This document shows positions 1 to 12,500 of a DNA stretch of 64,000 nt, one piece after another. The notes beneath the pieces are model-generated. The model did not search any database. It was not told the origin of the DNA and saw only the letters and a program-made list of their open reading frames with translations. Both the position numbers and the translations under genes were made by a program. The stretch's first letter is position 1. Each line of letters opens with the position of its first letter. This DNA comes from Azadirachta indica. Taxonomy: Eukaryota; Streptophyta; Magnoliopsida; Sapindales; Meliaceae. The stretch lies in assembly GCA_022749755.1 (NCBI GenBank), contig CM040443.1:17451244-17515243 (forward strand), written 5' to 3'.

Positions 1-945
1 TATTTTATGTTTATAATTAAAAAATTATATAATTCAAATTCAAGCATTTGTGTATATTTAACTTTAAATTTTTTAAATTTTCATTTAACACAACAAATGC
101 TTTCATAGTTACTTTTTATTTTAAGTTAGATTTTGAAAGTGATTTTAGTTGCTATAGTAATGTAGTGAAGCTTCTATATATATATATATATATTTGAAGA
201 TTGTTCTTTTAATTACAAATGTTTGAGAAAGTAACTGAAAATTCATAATTTATAATATTTTTTGTTCTAAAATCTACATATTTTGAAAATTTACATTACC
301 TAAAACATCTTTTAAGGGATAATTACATTTCTATCATGAATGTTGAAAAAATAGCAAAATACGATAGGATATGTTTAATTTTAACATTTAGTTGTGACTG
401 ATCATTAAAAGCAAGGTAAAAGAGAAAATAAAATAAAGTAATTGTTGCAATCCGCATTGATATTTTGTATATGTGTCTCTTATCATAAGTTAATGTAACA
501 AAAATTTTAAGTTAATATACATTCAATCAATTTATTAATTATGTTAGAATTTCAAACACAAATAGGATTTATTGATTAACAATGTCTAATCATATTACCT
601 ATTTATGAAACAAGTAACACAATATGATACAATTAGATAAGATTAATAAAAGAGATATGTCGATATTGTAACATGACGTGACAAGTTTAGTTAAACGTAA
701 TGTATTTATTTGGTGACACAAATAAATATATTGTATTTATTTTTAACATAACTAAAAATGAAATAAATTCAATTTCATTTTAATATAAAATCTAATTTAG
801 TTTTAAAATTAAATGTAATATATTTAAAAAATAAGAAACATAAAAAAAACCTTATACATCAATAATACATAAGTAAACCAAATTAGTTTGACAGATTATT
901 CATTTAAGAAAAAATAAAATAAACTAATTTTAAATGAGGGATATT
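1..945. repeat. 5' flank of copy A, left arm of the segmental duplication
   Basis: This AT-rich non-coding DNA aligns collinearly, with many substitutions and small indels, to about 49,440-50,310. Matching landmarks are the stretch at 270-300 against 49,670-49,700, that at 340-420 against 49,740-49,810, and that at 600-700 against 49,950-50,050. The duplication therefore starts at or before the first base of the window. Collinearity stops near 945, where a sequence absent from copy B begins. I see no gene here. Confidence 0.8.
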
Positions 946-3400
946 GACAGATACTTCCTTGGTGTTTGAGCTAATAGATAAATACCTCTAATATTTAGGA
1001 AAAGGTAGATATCTCTTTACATTCAAGCAAATAAGTAAATACCACATTGACTTTATCTCGGTTAGTTGACATGTTCAATTATTATTATTTGTATCACAAA
1101 ACCTTTATAAAATAAGAAAGTAATATATATTTTATTTAATTATAACACTTTAATTTCTATTTTAATATTTATCATATAATTTTTTAATTATAACAATTTA
1201 GTTTATATTTTAATATTTTACACAATATACTGAGAACTAAATAAAAATACCCAAAAAGACTCAATTCATAACGTGGTACAATTTATTTTTAAAAAAAATG
1301 GATAAAATGATCTTTTGACATCACTTACTGATAAGAATTGATATATCATGAAGTGGCAGCCAACTTATTGATATATGTACATATCACTAAACACCTATCA
1401 TTATGGTATTGGACAACTTACAATTGGGTTTAATAAATTGTTGACCACCACCATTGACCACCACCGATTACCATTGACCACTGTTTAGCATCATCTGTTT
1501 GGATAACCACAAATATCATTAAAATTTTTATTAAATGCTCTATCTATATTAATGTTTACGACGAGGCAAAGAGGGGTTAGGGAACCTAATCCCTACCCCT
1601 AGCCTCGATTGATTCGGGGACAGTTGGAGGCATTCCCGATTTGGGACGGGGATCCTTGCAAGGCTCCAACCTCAATTTTGAGCCCAATTTAACTTTAAAT
1701 TTTGGAAAAAAATTGCGTTTGTGTGATTCAAACCTTAGACTTAGAACAATATTCATAATGATTTTACAACTCTACCACTTTCATTTAATTATTAATATGT
1801 ATAAATGTTTATATATATATATATATTATTAAAACTATTATTTTTAATTGTTATTATTGATATAAATAATATATAATTTAATAATTATTTTATCCTTAAC
1901 AATTTTTTAAATATAATTTTATTACTATAATTTTATTTATATTACTTGAAGCAACACTCATTTTATTTCAATTTAAACTTATATTCAAATATAATTTTGT
2001 TACAAGTATAATTATTTTCTTTCAAAAACAAATCTCAACAAATTTATAAAAGTATAAAATTCTCAAAAACAAAGAGCATATTGATAAAAGTTCTAACTAT
2101 CACAAAAATAAATTCAAAAGTTAGTAAAATCATAAAAATAAAAAACCTTCGTATATAATATATTAACAATCATCCATGTAATTTAAGTTGATAGAAACCA
2201 TTTTGATGTATAACTTATAGCAAATGATTATAAGGACGAGATAGAAAAGGGAGAGTGACTCATTTTGTTTTTCGATTTAGGATTTCTCTTCATATATATT
2301 TGCAAAATAATTAATTTTTAATATGCAAAATCATCATTTCACAAATTATCAAAAAAATAAAAAAAATTAATTTTTTCATAAAATAATCATCAACCTAATT
2401 GAGACAATTTATATAAAATATTATAACTAATAATAATTTTGTTAGAACAAAATATCAAATTTGATTGATAATTCACTATAATTTTTTATTAACTTATGTA
2501 AATAGAAAACAAACAAGTGTGGTAATTGACTATAATATAATTTTAAATAGAATTGATAAAATTAACTAGAAAAATATATCTTAAAGATTTTAACTTTTGA
2601 TAATTTGGCAAAAAAATATTTTGAGGACAATTGTGAGATAGAAGAGGGTTTTCTTTAGATCTAGAATTTTTTTATGTATTTAAAATTAAGAATTTAAAAT
2701 TTTTAGAAAAATATAATCATATTATATGAAGGACTTAATTGACTAATAATAAAATTATAAACTTTTGAAGGAATTGATTGATATAAATGAAAACAATGAA
2801 TCTTATTTATTCAATTATTAAAAGATATAGATATAATTGTAATTTAACAAAAAAAATTTGAATATTTTTGCACTAGGGCGGGTCGGGGAAAGAGAATTAT
2901 TCCATCTCAACCCGTATTCAATTCAAGCATGAATAGTTTCCCTCAAATCTGACCTGAACGGTTGAGTTCTTTTAGGCCCTTGACCCATTAAAAATTTTTA
3001 CCATCCCTAATTTATGCAAGGGTACCCTTGCCATTATTGTTTGAGCAATTATTCACCACATATTCAAAGTTGAATTTTTGTGTGTCAAAAATTCAACTTT
3101 AGACCTAAAATAAACAAATGATATTATTGAATAAAGTATTTAATAAATATACTAATAATATTTATAGTTATCCAAATAAATAAAATTAGATAGTGGTTAA
3201 TGACAGTTAGTGATTGATAATCATAATAATCAACAATTCATTAACAAAATGTTAAAATTTTAATTCAAATTTGCTAATATGGATAGTATTTCCTACGTTA
3301 GAAACCACTTACACGTGCATTAATAGTCAACAATGATATAATAGTAAAATTATACCTTATCAGCCAAACCTATGGTATCAATTAACATATGGGTGTTTTT
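946..3400. other. Sequence present only upstream of copy A, probably transposon-derived
   Basis: This segment interrupts the alignment between the flanks of the two copies. It begins at 946 with a motif resembling the ends of the Mutator-like TIR elements elsewhere in the window (GGGATATTGA followed by a CTTCCTTGGTGTTT-like stretch). Two unusually GC-rich patches, at about 1,560-1,670 and 2,875-3,012, stand out from the AT-rich surroundings. The second ends in CCATCCCTAA, which read in reverse resembles the start of plant non-autonomous hAT elements (TAGGGATGG). No coding capacity is convincing. The segment may be one or several nested non-autonomous elements. Confidence 0.4.
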
Positions 3401-3671
3401 TTTAATATTTTTATAATTAGTGGGATTTGTCATGCAATTAATCGAAACCTTAGTGACTAAAATGTCCTTTGTATTTGGTTATAATCCAAAAGTTTAGGGG
3501 ATACAAATGTTATTATCCTTTTCAGGAACCACTTTCTTTTAAATATGGTTTTAATTTCTTTTAAATATACCAAATTAATAATTAAAAGTTTAACTTGACC
3601 TTAAGTAGAAAAATGAACCTGCGTCAACGATGGCTTACGATGTCCAATGTGAACGCCTTTCTTTGTCAAAC

Positions 3672-3704
<33 letters not shown>

Positions 3705-4223
3705 TGATAATAATAAGAAACAATAATAAAAAATTGATTGATTTTTTGAAAGCAGTTCCCTCTTTTAGTATTTAGAACACTCGACTGTCGGTAAGAAAAT
3801 GAAAGAACAATGTATTTACTCGTTCGTATCGGATTCGAAACCTTCTTCAACAAGTCATATTTATTTGCTTTTGTTCTCAAAATAGTGTTGAAATGATTGT
3901 TGAAAAAAAAAAAAAAAAAGAAAAAGAAAGAAAAAGAAAAACGAGAAGACTGAATGGAGTCAACTCATTCGTTTCATTTTATTTTGAAAGCTTTCAATTA
4001 AGGTTTCTGATTGTTTATTGATTTCTTAATTAGAGCTTTTGAAGTTGTACGATGATAAAAAAAGATGGTCTCTTTCTTTTGATGCATGTCTTTGTACTAT
4101 TAGATTCCTCATTTCCTTCGTTGGATTGCATTAGCTGGTTTCTTTGTACTGAAGTAACTTCATTCTCTTTTAACAATTTGGGTACTTAAAAGTGTGATTT
4201 GTTATTTCATTATTGTTATGCAG
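3401..4223 (+). promoter_or_regulatory. Promoter, leader and leader intron of copy A
   Basis: Homology to copy B resumes here (compare 50,950-51,104 joined to 52,183-52,918). It includes poly-T (about 3,668-3,698) and poly-A (about 3,904-3,920) tracts. A leader intron is likely: a GTTTCT donor follows AAG at 4,003, and the acceptor TTATGCAG ends at 4,223, 23 bases before the ATG. Both sites have counterparts in copy B. The transcription start cannot be placed from sequence alone. Confidence 0.5.
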
Positions 4224-6699
4224 ATTGATAGAGATAGAGAGAAGAAATGATGGAAGGTGAAGGTAGTAGCACTAGCAGCAATAAGAAAGCTGTTCCCAAT
4301 GACTATGGTTTCACTGATACTTTGTTTTCTTGGTCTCTTGAGGATATATTTAATGATAATCTTTTCACGGAAAAGGTTTGCTTTCTTCTCCATTTTCATC
4401 TTCCATTTTGCAGCTTTTTCAATAATTTATTGCAGATTCTTCTGAAACTGCGGTTTTATCTTAATTATGATTAACTTTGTACGCTTACCTGCCCAATCCC
4501 TTTTTGGTTTTTATACACTACCTGCTAATTCTAACGTGTATATTTTCTAGCACGTTAGGATTCTTTCTTAATCTGTTCATTTATGTGACGCATAACAAAG
4601 TTGTGATCAATAGTTAACATAAATGAACAGCAAATAGAATGAACTTTGTATTGCAACAGTTGTACAAGTGCTTCAAAACTTTTTGAAGTCTAGATCATTT
4701 TTCAAAAAGGGTCAAAATACTGCTTTATAAGGATTCGAAGTTTTCTGATATTGGGGCTTGACGTGATTGAAGATCATGATCATGAGAGAATTCGAATTCA
4801 TTATCTTGTTGATAAAGTTGGTTTACTTTTTATGTTGGTACTCTGAATTGGCAGTTTGTTTGATACTGTAATAAGTATGTCCAGCATTTCTCTTTCAATT
4901 ATTATTAATGTTGAATATGCTTTTCAAGTTGAACTTTCGGATATTGTTCTAAGATCAGATTAGCTATATTTAGGATGTTAAAATAATTTTAGTTCTCAAG
5001 GAACGTGGGAGAAGACTACCTGTTAGTAAAATTACTATTCAAAGATAGTTAAGAATGGAGCTGATAGTTGTTTAACAAGTAATCAATTATTATCTGTTGA
5101 GTCACTACTTGACCTAAAACTTTAAACTTGAGGTAGAGCTGAAAAAGTAATATTTAAGCACTTCAACATCATCCCTCACATGCAAGCATGAATTCATATA
5201 ATGGGCTTGTCACTGGGACTAATTATATTGCCTGCGGGTTTTCAAACATAACACTGTAAGGCCAAACCCGCTCTAATGTCACGGTAAGTTATCATTTGAC
5301 CTAGAAGCTTAAACTTGAAGATAAATGCCAAACTCTTTAACAGTATGTATTTTCTTAGACAAACCAATTAGGTTTAAAGCTGTGCAAATTTAAAGGATGT
5401 TCCTTGATCTGGTCAAATAATTGGAGAAGTCCTTAGCTGCATTTCATTTTGAGGACTATTTCCATAGACTTTAAAGGTATGCTCAAATCAATACCATTTG
5501 ATGTTCATCTTCTTCAGTTGATGAGATGATTGACCAAGAAGTTTCAGGTGGGTCTTCTCTTATTTGTGAAGTCTTTCACATCAAGTCTCTTGCACTCAAC
5601 TATTCCTTATTAACAAATTTAGGCTTCAAAGATAGTAGCATTAAGGCTATAAATAGTTTATATAAGTGCCTTCAGTATCCTACGAGGCTAGGTTAGCATG
5701 AACAGGTATGTGACTGGTCGTCTTATGTGCAAATCTTTAAACATCCACACTTGTTGGCTAGCTGTGTTTCTCTTATATGTTAAATCTAAGATTTTTGTAG
5801 TATTTTTCCTCCTAACATGTTTATGCCAGTTAGGTTTGTCTTATATTTGAGTTTATACTGTCTGCCAAATATTTCATTCAATATGCTTTTCTGAACTGAA
5901 CCACTGTTTCAATCCTTGTAGGTGGAAAAAATTCCATTATCATTTCAATCTGTTGAGCAATATTTTAGGTCATTTGTTTTTCCTTTATTGGAAGAAACGC
6001 GAGCACAACTTTTTTCAAGCTTGGAAACTATTTCAACAGCACCTTTTGCTGAAGTGGTTGCTTTTGAGGAATCCAAGCCATATGGAACAAAGTTATATGA
6101 CATTAAGGTTGATGACTGGAAGAACAGGTTCAGTAATCGTGGGAAAGAACCATACAAAACATTGCCAGGGGATATTTTAGTTCTCGCAGATGCTAAGCCC
6201 GAAACTGCTGATGATTTGCAAAGGTTGGGAAGGGTGTGGAGTTTTGTATCAGTAATAAAAGTCCCAGAGGATGAGGATAAGGATGAAACTGATACTACAC
6301 CAACTTGCTTCAGAATTGAGGTTGGTAAAGACATCCAAGTCGATGATAATAGGAAATCACTGTATGTGATTTTCTTGTCAAATATACTTCCTAACCGAAG
6401 AATATGGATCTCATTGCATAGGCATGGAAATTTAAGGGTTATCAAGAAAATTTTATGCACCGATGCGGTGGTAAGTGTTTCATAGATGATTTCTTTTAGT
6501 CAGATTTTCTTTTTCTTGATACCATAGCATTAGCATTAGATTTTCTTTTGTATCAGTCATAATGTTTCATAGTTTAATGTATTCTTGCTTTCTGAAAATA
6601 ACTGTTGAGATTTTAATTGGAATTTCATAGTTTAATGTACTCTTCCTTTCTGAAAATAACTGTTATGAGTTTTAATTGAAATTTTTGTTTAAGTGTCAG

Positions 6700-9492
6700 G
6701 CTGATAAAGAATGTGAACTCTGTCCTGTGCAAAGTGAATGGATCTGGCATGAGATATCTTGTCATCGTTTATTATCTATCCTAAATGATTCACAACTGGA
6801 GGCTGTTTATTCTTGTCTTAGTAGAATGCATTGTGATCTTGACCACAAGGCCACTGTTGACCTTATATGGGGTCCTCCAGGGACAGGGAAAACTAAAACT
6901 GTTAGCATGCTGGTCTTTATTCTATTGAAAATGAATTGCAGAACACTTGTTTGTGCTCCAACAAATGTTGCAATTAAAGAAGTGGCCTCTCGTGTTCTAA
7001 CATTAGTGAAAGAATCAGTTGAAAGAGATTCTCATGGACATCCTCTGTTTTATCCATTGGGAGAGATTCTCTTATTTGGAAATAATGAGAGACTCAAAGT
7101 TGATGTGGGAATTGAAGAGATATATTTGGACTATCGTATTAAGAGGCTGGCAGAGTGCTTTGCACCGCTCACTGGTTGGAGGCATTGCTTTGCTTCGATG
7201 ATAGATTTTCTGGAGGAATGTGTTTCTCACTACCATATCTTTTTGGAAAATGAATTGATGAAGGAGGGAGATGGTAATAAATATGAGATCAAAGAGAGAG
7301 AGTTCGGGAAGGAAATTGATGGAGCAAGCCTTTTCTTCAGTTTATGAGAGAAAGATTTGAATGCACTGCAACTCCACTTAGGAATTGCATTTTTAACTTG
7401 TGTACTCATATACCCAGAAGTTACATTTTAGAAAATAATTTTCAAGACATGGTTGCCCTCATAAATTCACTTGATTCTTTGGAAACACTATTGTTTCAAG
7501 ACTGTGTGGTTTCTGAAGAAATTGAGGAACTTTTTTCACATTCAGCAATTGAAGATTACTCTCGGGCATTTTTTGGTAAAAAGTACCTGTTGCATTTGCA
7601 CCAGAGGAGAAGTGAATGTCATTCTGTTTTAAGAAATCTTTGGAGTTCTCTTAATGATCTTGACCTTCCAAGTGCTATGAACAAACAATTTCTTAAGGAT
7701 TTCTGTCTCAGAATGGCTTCCTTAATTTTTTGCACTGCTTGCAGTTCTTTTAAGCTGCATTCAGTTGCAATGGAGCCGCTAAATTTTCTTGTCATCGATG
7801 AAGCTGCACAACTGAAAGAGAGTGAGTTAACCATACCTCTACAGCTCCGGGGTATAAAGCATGCTATACTCATTGGTGATGACTGCCAATTGCCAGCGGT
7901 GGTTGAAAGCAATGTAGGTTGTTATTTGGACATGTTATTTCCTTTTTCTCCTTTGCATTCCCCCCTTCAGATGTTTGAACTTGAGTTCGAATATTTTTAT
8001 TCCTATACATTTTTATTTCTTCTCTTATTCATTTTTCTTTTATCCTTTATACTTTCAATCAGGTCGCTGATGACGCTTGTTTTGGTAGAAGTTTGTTTGA
8101 GAGGTTGAGCTATTTGGGGCACTCAAAACACCTACTCAGTATGCAGTACAGAATGCATCCATCTATTAGCTTCTTTCCAAACTCATACTTTTATGACAAC
8201 AAGATTGTTGATGCACCAAATGTTGAAAAAAGAAGCTATGAAAAACAATATTTGCCGGGGCCAATGTATGGTCCATATTCATTCATCAATATATTTGGTG
8301 GAAGAGAAGAGTTCATTGACAGCTATAGAAATATGGTTGAGGTATCTGCAGTGATGAAAATTCTGCAGAACTTGTACAAATGTATGTGTTGGAGTCTCGT
8401 TTCATATTACCATCTAAAGATACTTTTCTTTTAACATGTGAACTGTCAGCATCATTGTATAAGCTTATTGTTTACTTGATTGACTCCTGATACTGCCTTT
8501 GAGAAACAGTTTATGCTTCATATCTTGTGCTAGGTTCTGCTACCATTATTGTGTCTTTTAGATTAGTGCATGCAACGATCCTTATATAATTAAACTGTTA
8601 GCATGCAAACATAATTGAGAAAAGGGAAGAGGAAAGGTGATTATTTAGGGGCAATGGTGCAATTAATTGATTGAATTATATAATTATGAGATAAATGAAA
8701 TGCTGTGAGCATTCTGACTGCATCACTGAGGAAGGGGTATCCTTGTCATCTCAACAAAATCTGCGCCTTTTCGCTTTCCTTAGGCGTAAAGTAAATTTTA
8801 GCTCTTCATATCATAGTCTATTGAAGAATGTCTATCAAGATGAAGTCTTTCATTTTATCTATTTGCCATGGAAAGTTATAATCAATAATAATCTATCTCC
8901 TTTTTGATATCCTTGTAATCTATAATATGCAGCTTGGACTGGCTCAAAACAGAAGATTAGTGTTGGTATACTGTCTCCTTACAGTGCTCAAGTAGCGACA
9001 ATCCAAGAAAAAGTTGAAAGTAAATATGAGAACAAGGATGGCTTTTCTGTGAAAGTGAAGACCATTGATGGTTTCCACGGAGGAGAAGAGGACATTATAA
9101 TAATGTCAACTGTAAGATCCAACAGAAGTGGATCAATTGGATTCTTATCCAAGCCTCAGAGAGTCAATGTTGCTCTTACAAGGGCTAGGTGATACTAAAA
9201 ATCTTAAGAGTACATTTTGTTTGGATTATTTTAACATCTATGGTGAATAACTGCTGTCCAATTGACCCATCGTAGGCACTGTCTTTGGATTTTGGGGAAT
9301 GCAAGAACTTTAACACGTACTGAATCTGTTTGGGAAACCTTAGTATGTGATGCTAAGGCTCGTCATTGTTTCTTCAATGCTGATGAAGATAAGGATTTGG
9401 CCAAAGCAATATTAGAGGTCAAGAAAGAGCTCGATGAATTGGATGAATTGCTTAATGGGGAAAGCATACTTTTTAGAAGTCAGAGGTGGAAG
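6700..9492 (+). pseudogene. Copy A module 1: Upf1/Sen1-like SF1 helicase domain
   Basis: Exons 3-6 carry the SF1 motifs in order. These are Walker A GPPGTGKT (about residues 284-291), motif Ia CAPTNVA, a spacer of roughly 300 residues typical of this plant family, motif II VIDEAAQ, motif [21 protein letters not shown] in the second RecA domain, motif [10 protein letters not shown], and motif [12 protein letters not shown]. Motif V carries His where copy B and the family have Gln. A one-base deletion after 7,320 shifts the frame between Walker A and DEAA. Identity to copy B is high across all six exons. Confidence 0.85.
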
Positions 9493-9588
9493 GTATTTAA
9501 TCTCAGTTGTTATACTTTGTTTCCAATCAGTCTTCCTTGTTAAGGCTAGCACGGATATTGTTCTTAACTTCTTTCTCCTTATTTCCAG

Positions 9589-12500
9589 GTTATTTTCAGT
9601 GATAACTTTCTGAAATCTTTTAAAAAGCTGACCTCAGGCCAGACAAAGGGGTCAGTTATCAACCTTCTACTGAAACTTTCTAGTGGCTGGCAACCTAAGA
9701 AGAGCAACATAGACTTAGTTTGTGAAAGTTCTTTACACATCATTAAGCAATTCAAGGTCGAAAGTCTCTATATAATCTGTACAATTGACATAATGAAGGA
9801 ATCGCAGTACATCCAAGTTTTGAAAGTCTGGGATATATTGCCTTTGGAGAACGTCCCGAAATTGGCAACGCGTTTTTAGATAATATATTTGTAAATTATA
9901 CTGATGATTATATTAACCGCTGCAAAGAAAAGTCTTTCGAGGGGTACGTCTATTCTTTTTAACCGACCCTGATGGATATAAGCATCCAAAATTGTGGATG
10001 CCATGTTGCTAGGATTAAGAGAATATGGTTGTTTGTTCTCATGTTTGATTGAAATTTTGTTTCTAACTATTTTTGCCTTGTTTCTTTTGACAAAGGAATT
10101 TGGAGGTTCCAAAGACTTGGGAAGCCTCTTCAAATATTGTGAGGTTCAAGAATGTTGCTGACAATGAAAGGGGGAGTGATTTAAGTGGGGCTGCTTCTGA
10201 TAGTAGCAGCTATATTGAGAATTCAAAGGTTGTTGACAGTCTGTTGCTGATGAAATTCTACTCCTTATCAAGGAGTGTAGTGAATCACCTGCTTTCTGAC
10301 CGTGATGGTAGAGAATTGGATCTTCCATTTGAAGTAAAGTAACTGATGAACAATTGGATATGATCCTTTCTCCCAGAAGCACCTTTATACTTGGTCGGTC
10401 GGGTACTGGAAAAACTACTGTTCTTACAATGAAATTATTTCAGAGAGAAAAACTGCACCACATGGTGGAGGAAGGATCCTATGGGGTAGATCAAAATACG
10501 CCTTTGGCTGAGGATAATGTGGGGAAAAGGGATTTCTTGCGCCAATTATTTGTGACAGTCAGTCCTAAGTTGTGTTTTGCTGTAAAGCAACATATTTCTC
10601 AGATGAAAAGGTGCATTGGTTTTTCAATGAAAATGGCTATTAGATTTTTCCTTTGCCAAGTTTCTTTTTCACCTTTAAACTAGAAATGACAATCTTCCTT
10701 GATTTTGGATAAGTTGGGCTCTAAGTTATTGGTTCTCCCTCTCTTTGTTTCTGTTCTGGAAAATTAGAAAATTCAACATTTTGTTTCTCTTTTGGCCTCT
10801 ACTTCAAAGACTTCTGAGACTCAGATACTCTTTCCTTTTTCATTCAGCTTAATTTGGAGGGGTTGTAAGATAGTCAAGTTAGGCTTGTTTAGATTCCTGG
10901 TCAGATCCTACAGCTGTCTGATATCCTACAAGTTTTGGTTAAAGGGCTGGTTTTACTGACTATGGCTAGTTTAGATGAGTAATCATATTTTAGTATAGTT
11001 TTTGTTTCCGATGTAAAGTTGTTTCACTCACCAGTGAACCATCATGGTGTTATGGAGTTGAAATCTTAGAATCTGTAGTGTGCCATAAATTTCAAATGGT
11101 GGTGGGTATGTTTTATGCAGGCCAAATTGAATGCTGAAATTCATTGCCACTGCATTTGCTCTCCAATTTTTTTTTTTTTTTTTTTGGGTTTCTGTTTGAC
11201 TTTGTTTTCTCTCTTTGATATGATTGAAATTAGTAACTTCTAATAAATTTGATGACAGTGTTTTATTTTTCTGCTTTTTATACGGGCACATTTCTAGGTG
11301 CATTTTCTCTTTTGGAGTGTCATAGATTGGCATATGTTAGGCTTCTGCCCCAAAATAGAATGACTAAAAGCCCTAACAGCATGACAGCTGGGACTAGCTT
11401 ATTAGTTTAAGTTTAAATGGGATTAATGCTTTTGATAGTAGGAGCTTATAGGGGAAATCCTTTTTGTCCATGTGTAGAAGCAATTGGCAGATAGAAATAA
11501 GAATCCTCATCCTGGGAATGAACATATATTTAAGTAAAAGGAAAGTCAAAACTTTCTTTTTTATCTTTATTTTGTGTGTTCTTTTATTTCTTGAAACACC
11601 ATTTTTTCGAATTAAACAGACAAATCAGTTGGTTAAAAACATTAGGGAACTTTTTCCTCCGTTATCATGTTGAATTTTAAAGGCAAATATATCAAATTTA
11701 CTATGCATTATCTTGTTGGAAACTTTTTTTCTGTCCCAATAGCTTGGAAATGGGATTTTACTATTTAATAATGATGATTCTTTCCTAAGTGTTCAGAATA
11801 TGAGCTGCAGTTTTTAATTTCAAACTGTTGTGGATCTGAACATTCTATTTACAAAATAAGCTGTCACTTTCTGGTGAATGTTGGTATTTTGACTTGTTGA
11901 TTTTGATTGATGCATCTGTTAAATTATGTGACAATTGTGATTTGCAGCGGAACTGAGTTGAAGGAGCCTAGTATTGATCACTGCTGTTTACTTATTACCT
12001 TGAACTATAGTATTTAGCATCTTTAGGTTCTCAGCTGTATTTATTAAATTGCTTCATTATATTAATGTACTGCTTCACATTTGCTACATGGAGGATGTTT
12101 GCTGTCTAATGATAGGCCTTGTTAAATCTGCAGCTCTGCCTTTGGTGGGGAGTTTCCTGCAGAAAGCAGTTTAATGGATATTGATGATATTGATGATGCG
12201 GCGCAATTCAAGGATATCCAGAATTCTTTTGTTGATATTCCAGCTAAATCTTACCCTCTTGTCATAACATTTCATAAGTTCTTGCTGATGCTGGATGAGA
12301 CATTGGGAAATTCATACTTTAAGAGATTTCATGACATAGAGAAACCTTCTGCTGGTTGGACTCAACATTTAAGATTAGTTTCCTTACGGAATTTCATAAG
12401 GACAAAGGAAGTAACTTATGAAAAGTTTAGTTCCTCATACTGGCCCCATTTTAATTCACAACTCACAAAGAAGCTTGATTCCTCTAGAGTCTTTATTGAG

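Noticed and set aside
5945..6460. A 171-codon minus-strand ORF opposite exon 2 of copy A
   Set aside because: Antisense shadow of a real exon. The matching ORF in copy B is much shorter (100 codons), and there is no promoter or codon evidence.
8695..8907. Extra exon in intron 4 of copy A
   Set aside because: The corresponding stretch in copy B is similar but frame-inconsistent, and phase across exons 4 and 5 is already complete without it.
11028..11333. A 101-codon minus-strand ORF in the long intron 8 of copy A
   Set aside because: Lys-rich, containing a translated poly-T run, with no recognisable domain and no conservation to test. Considered chance.
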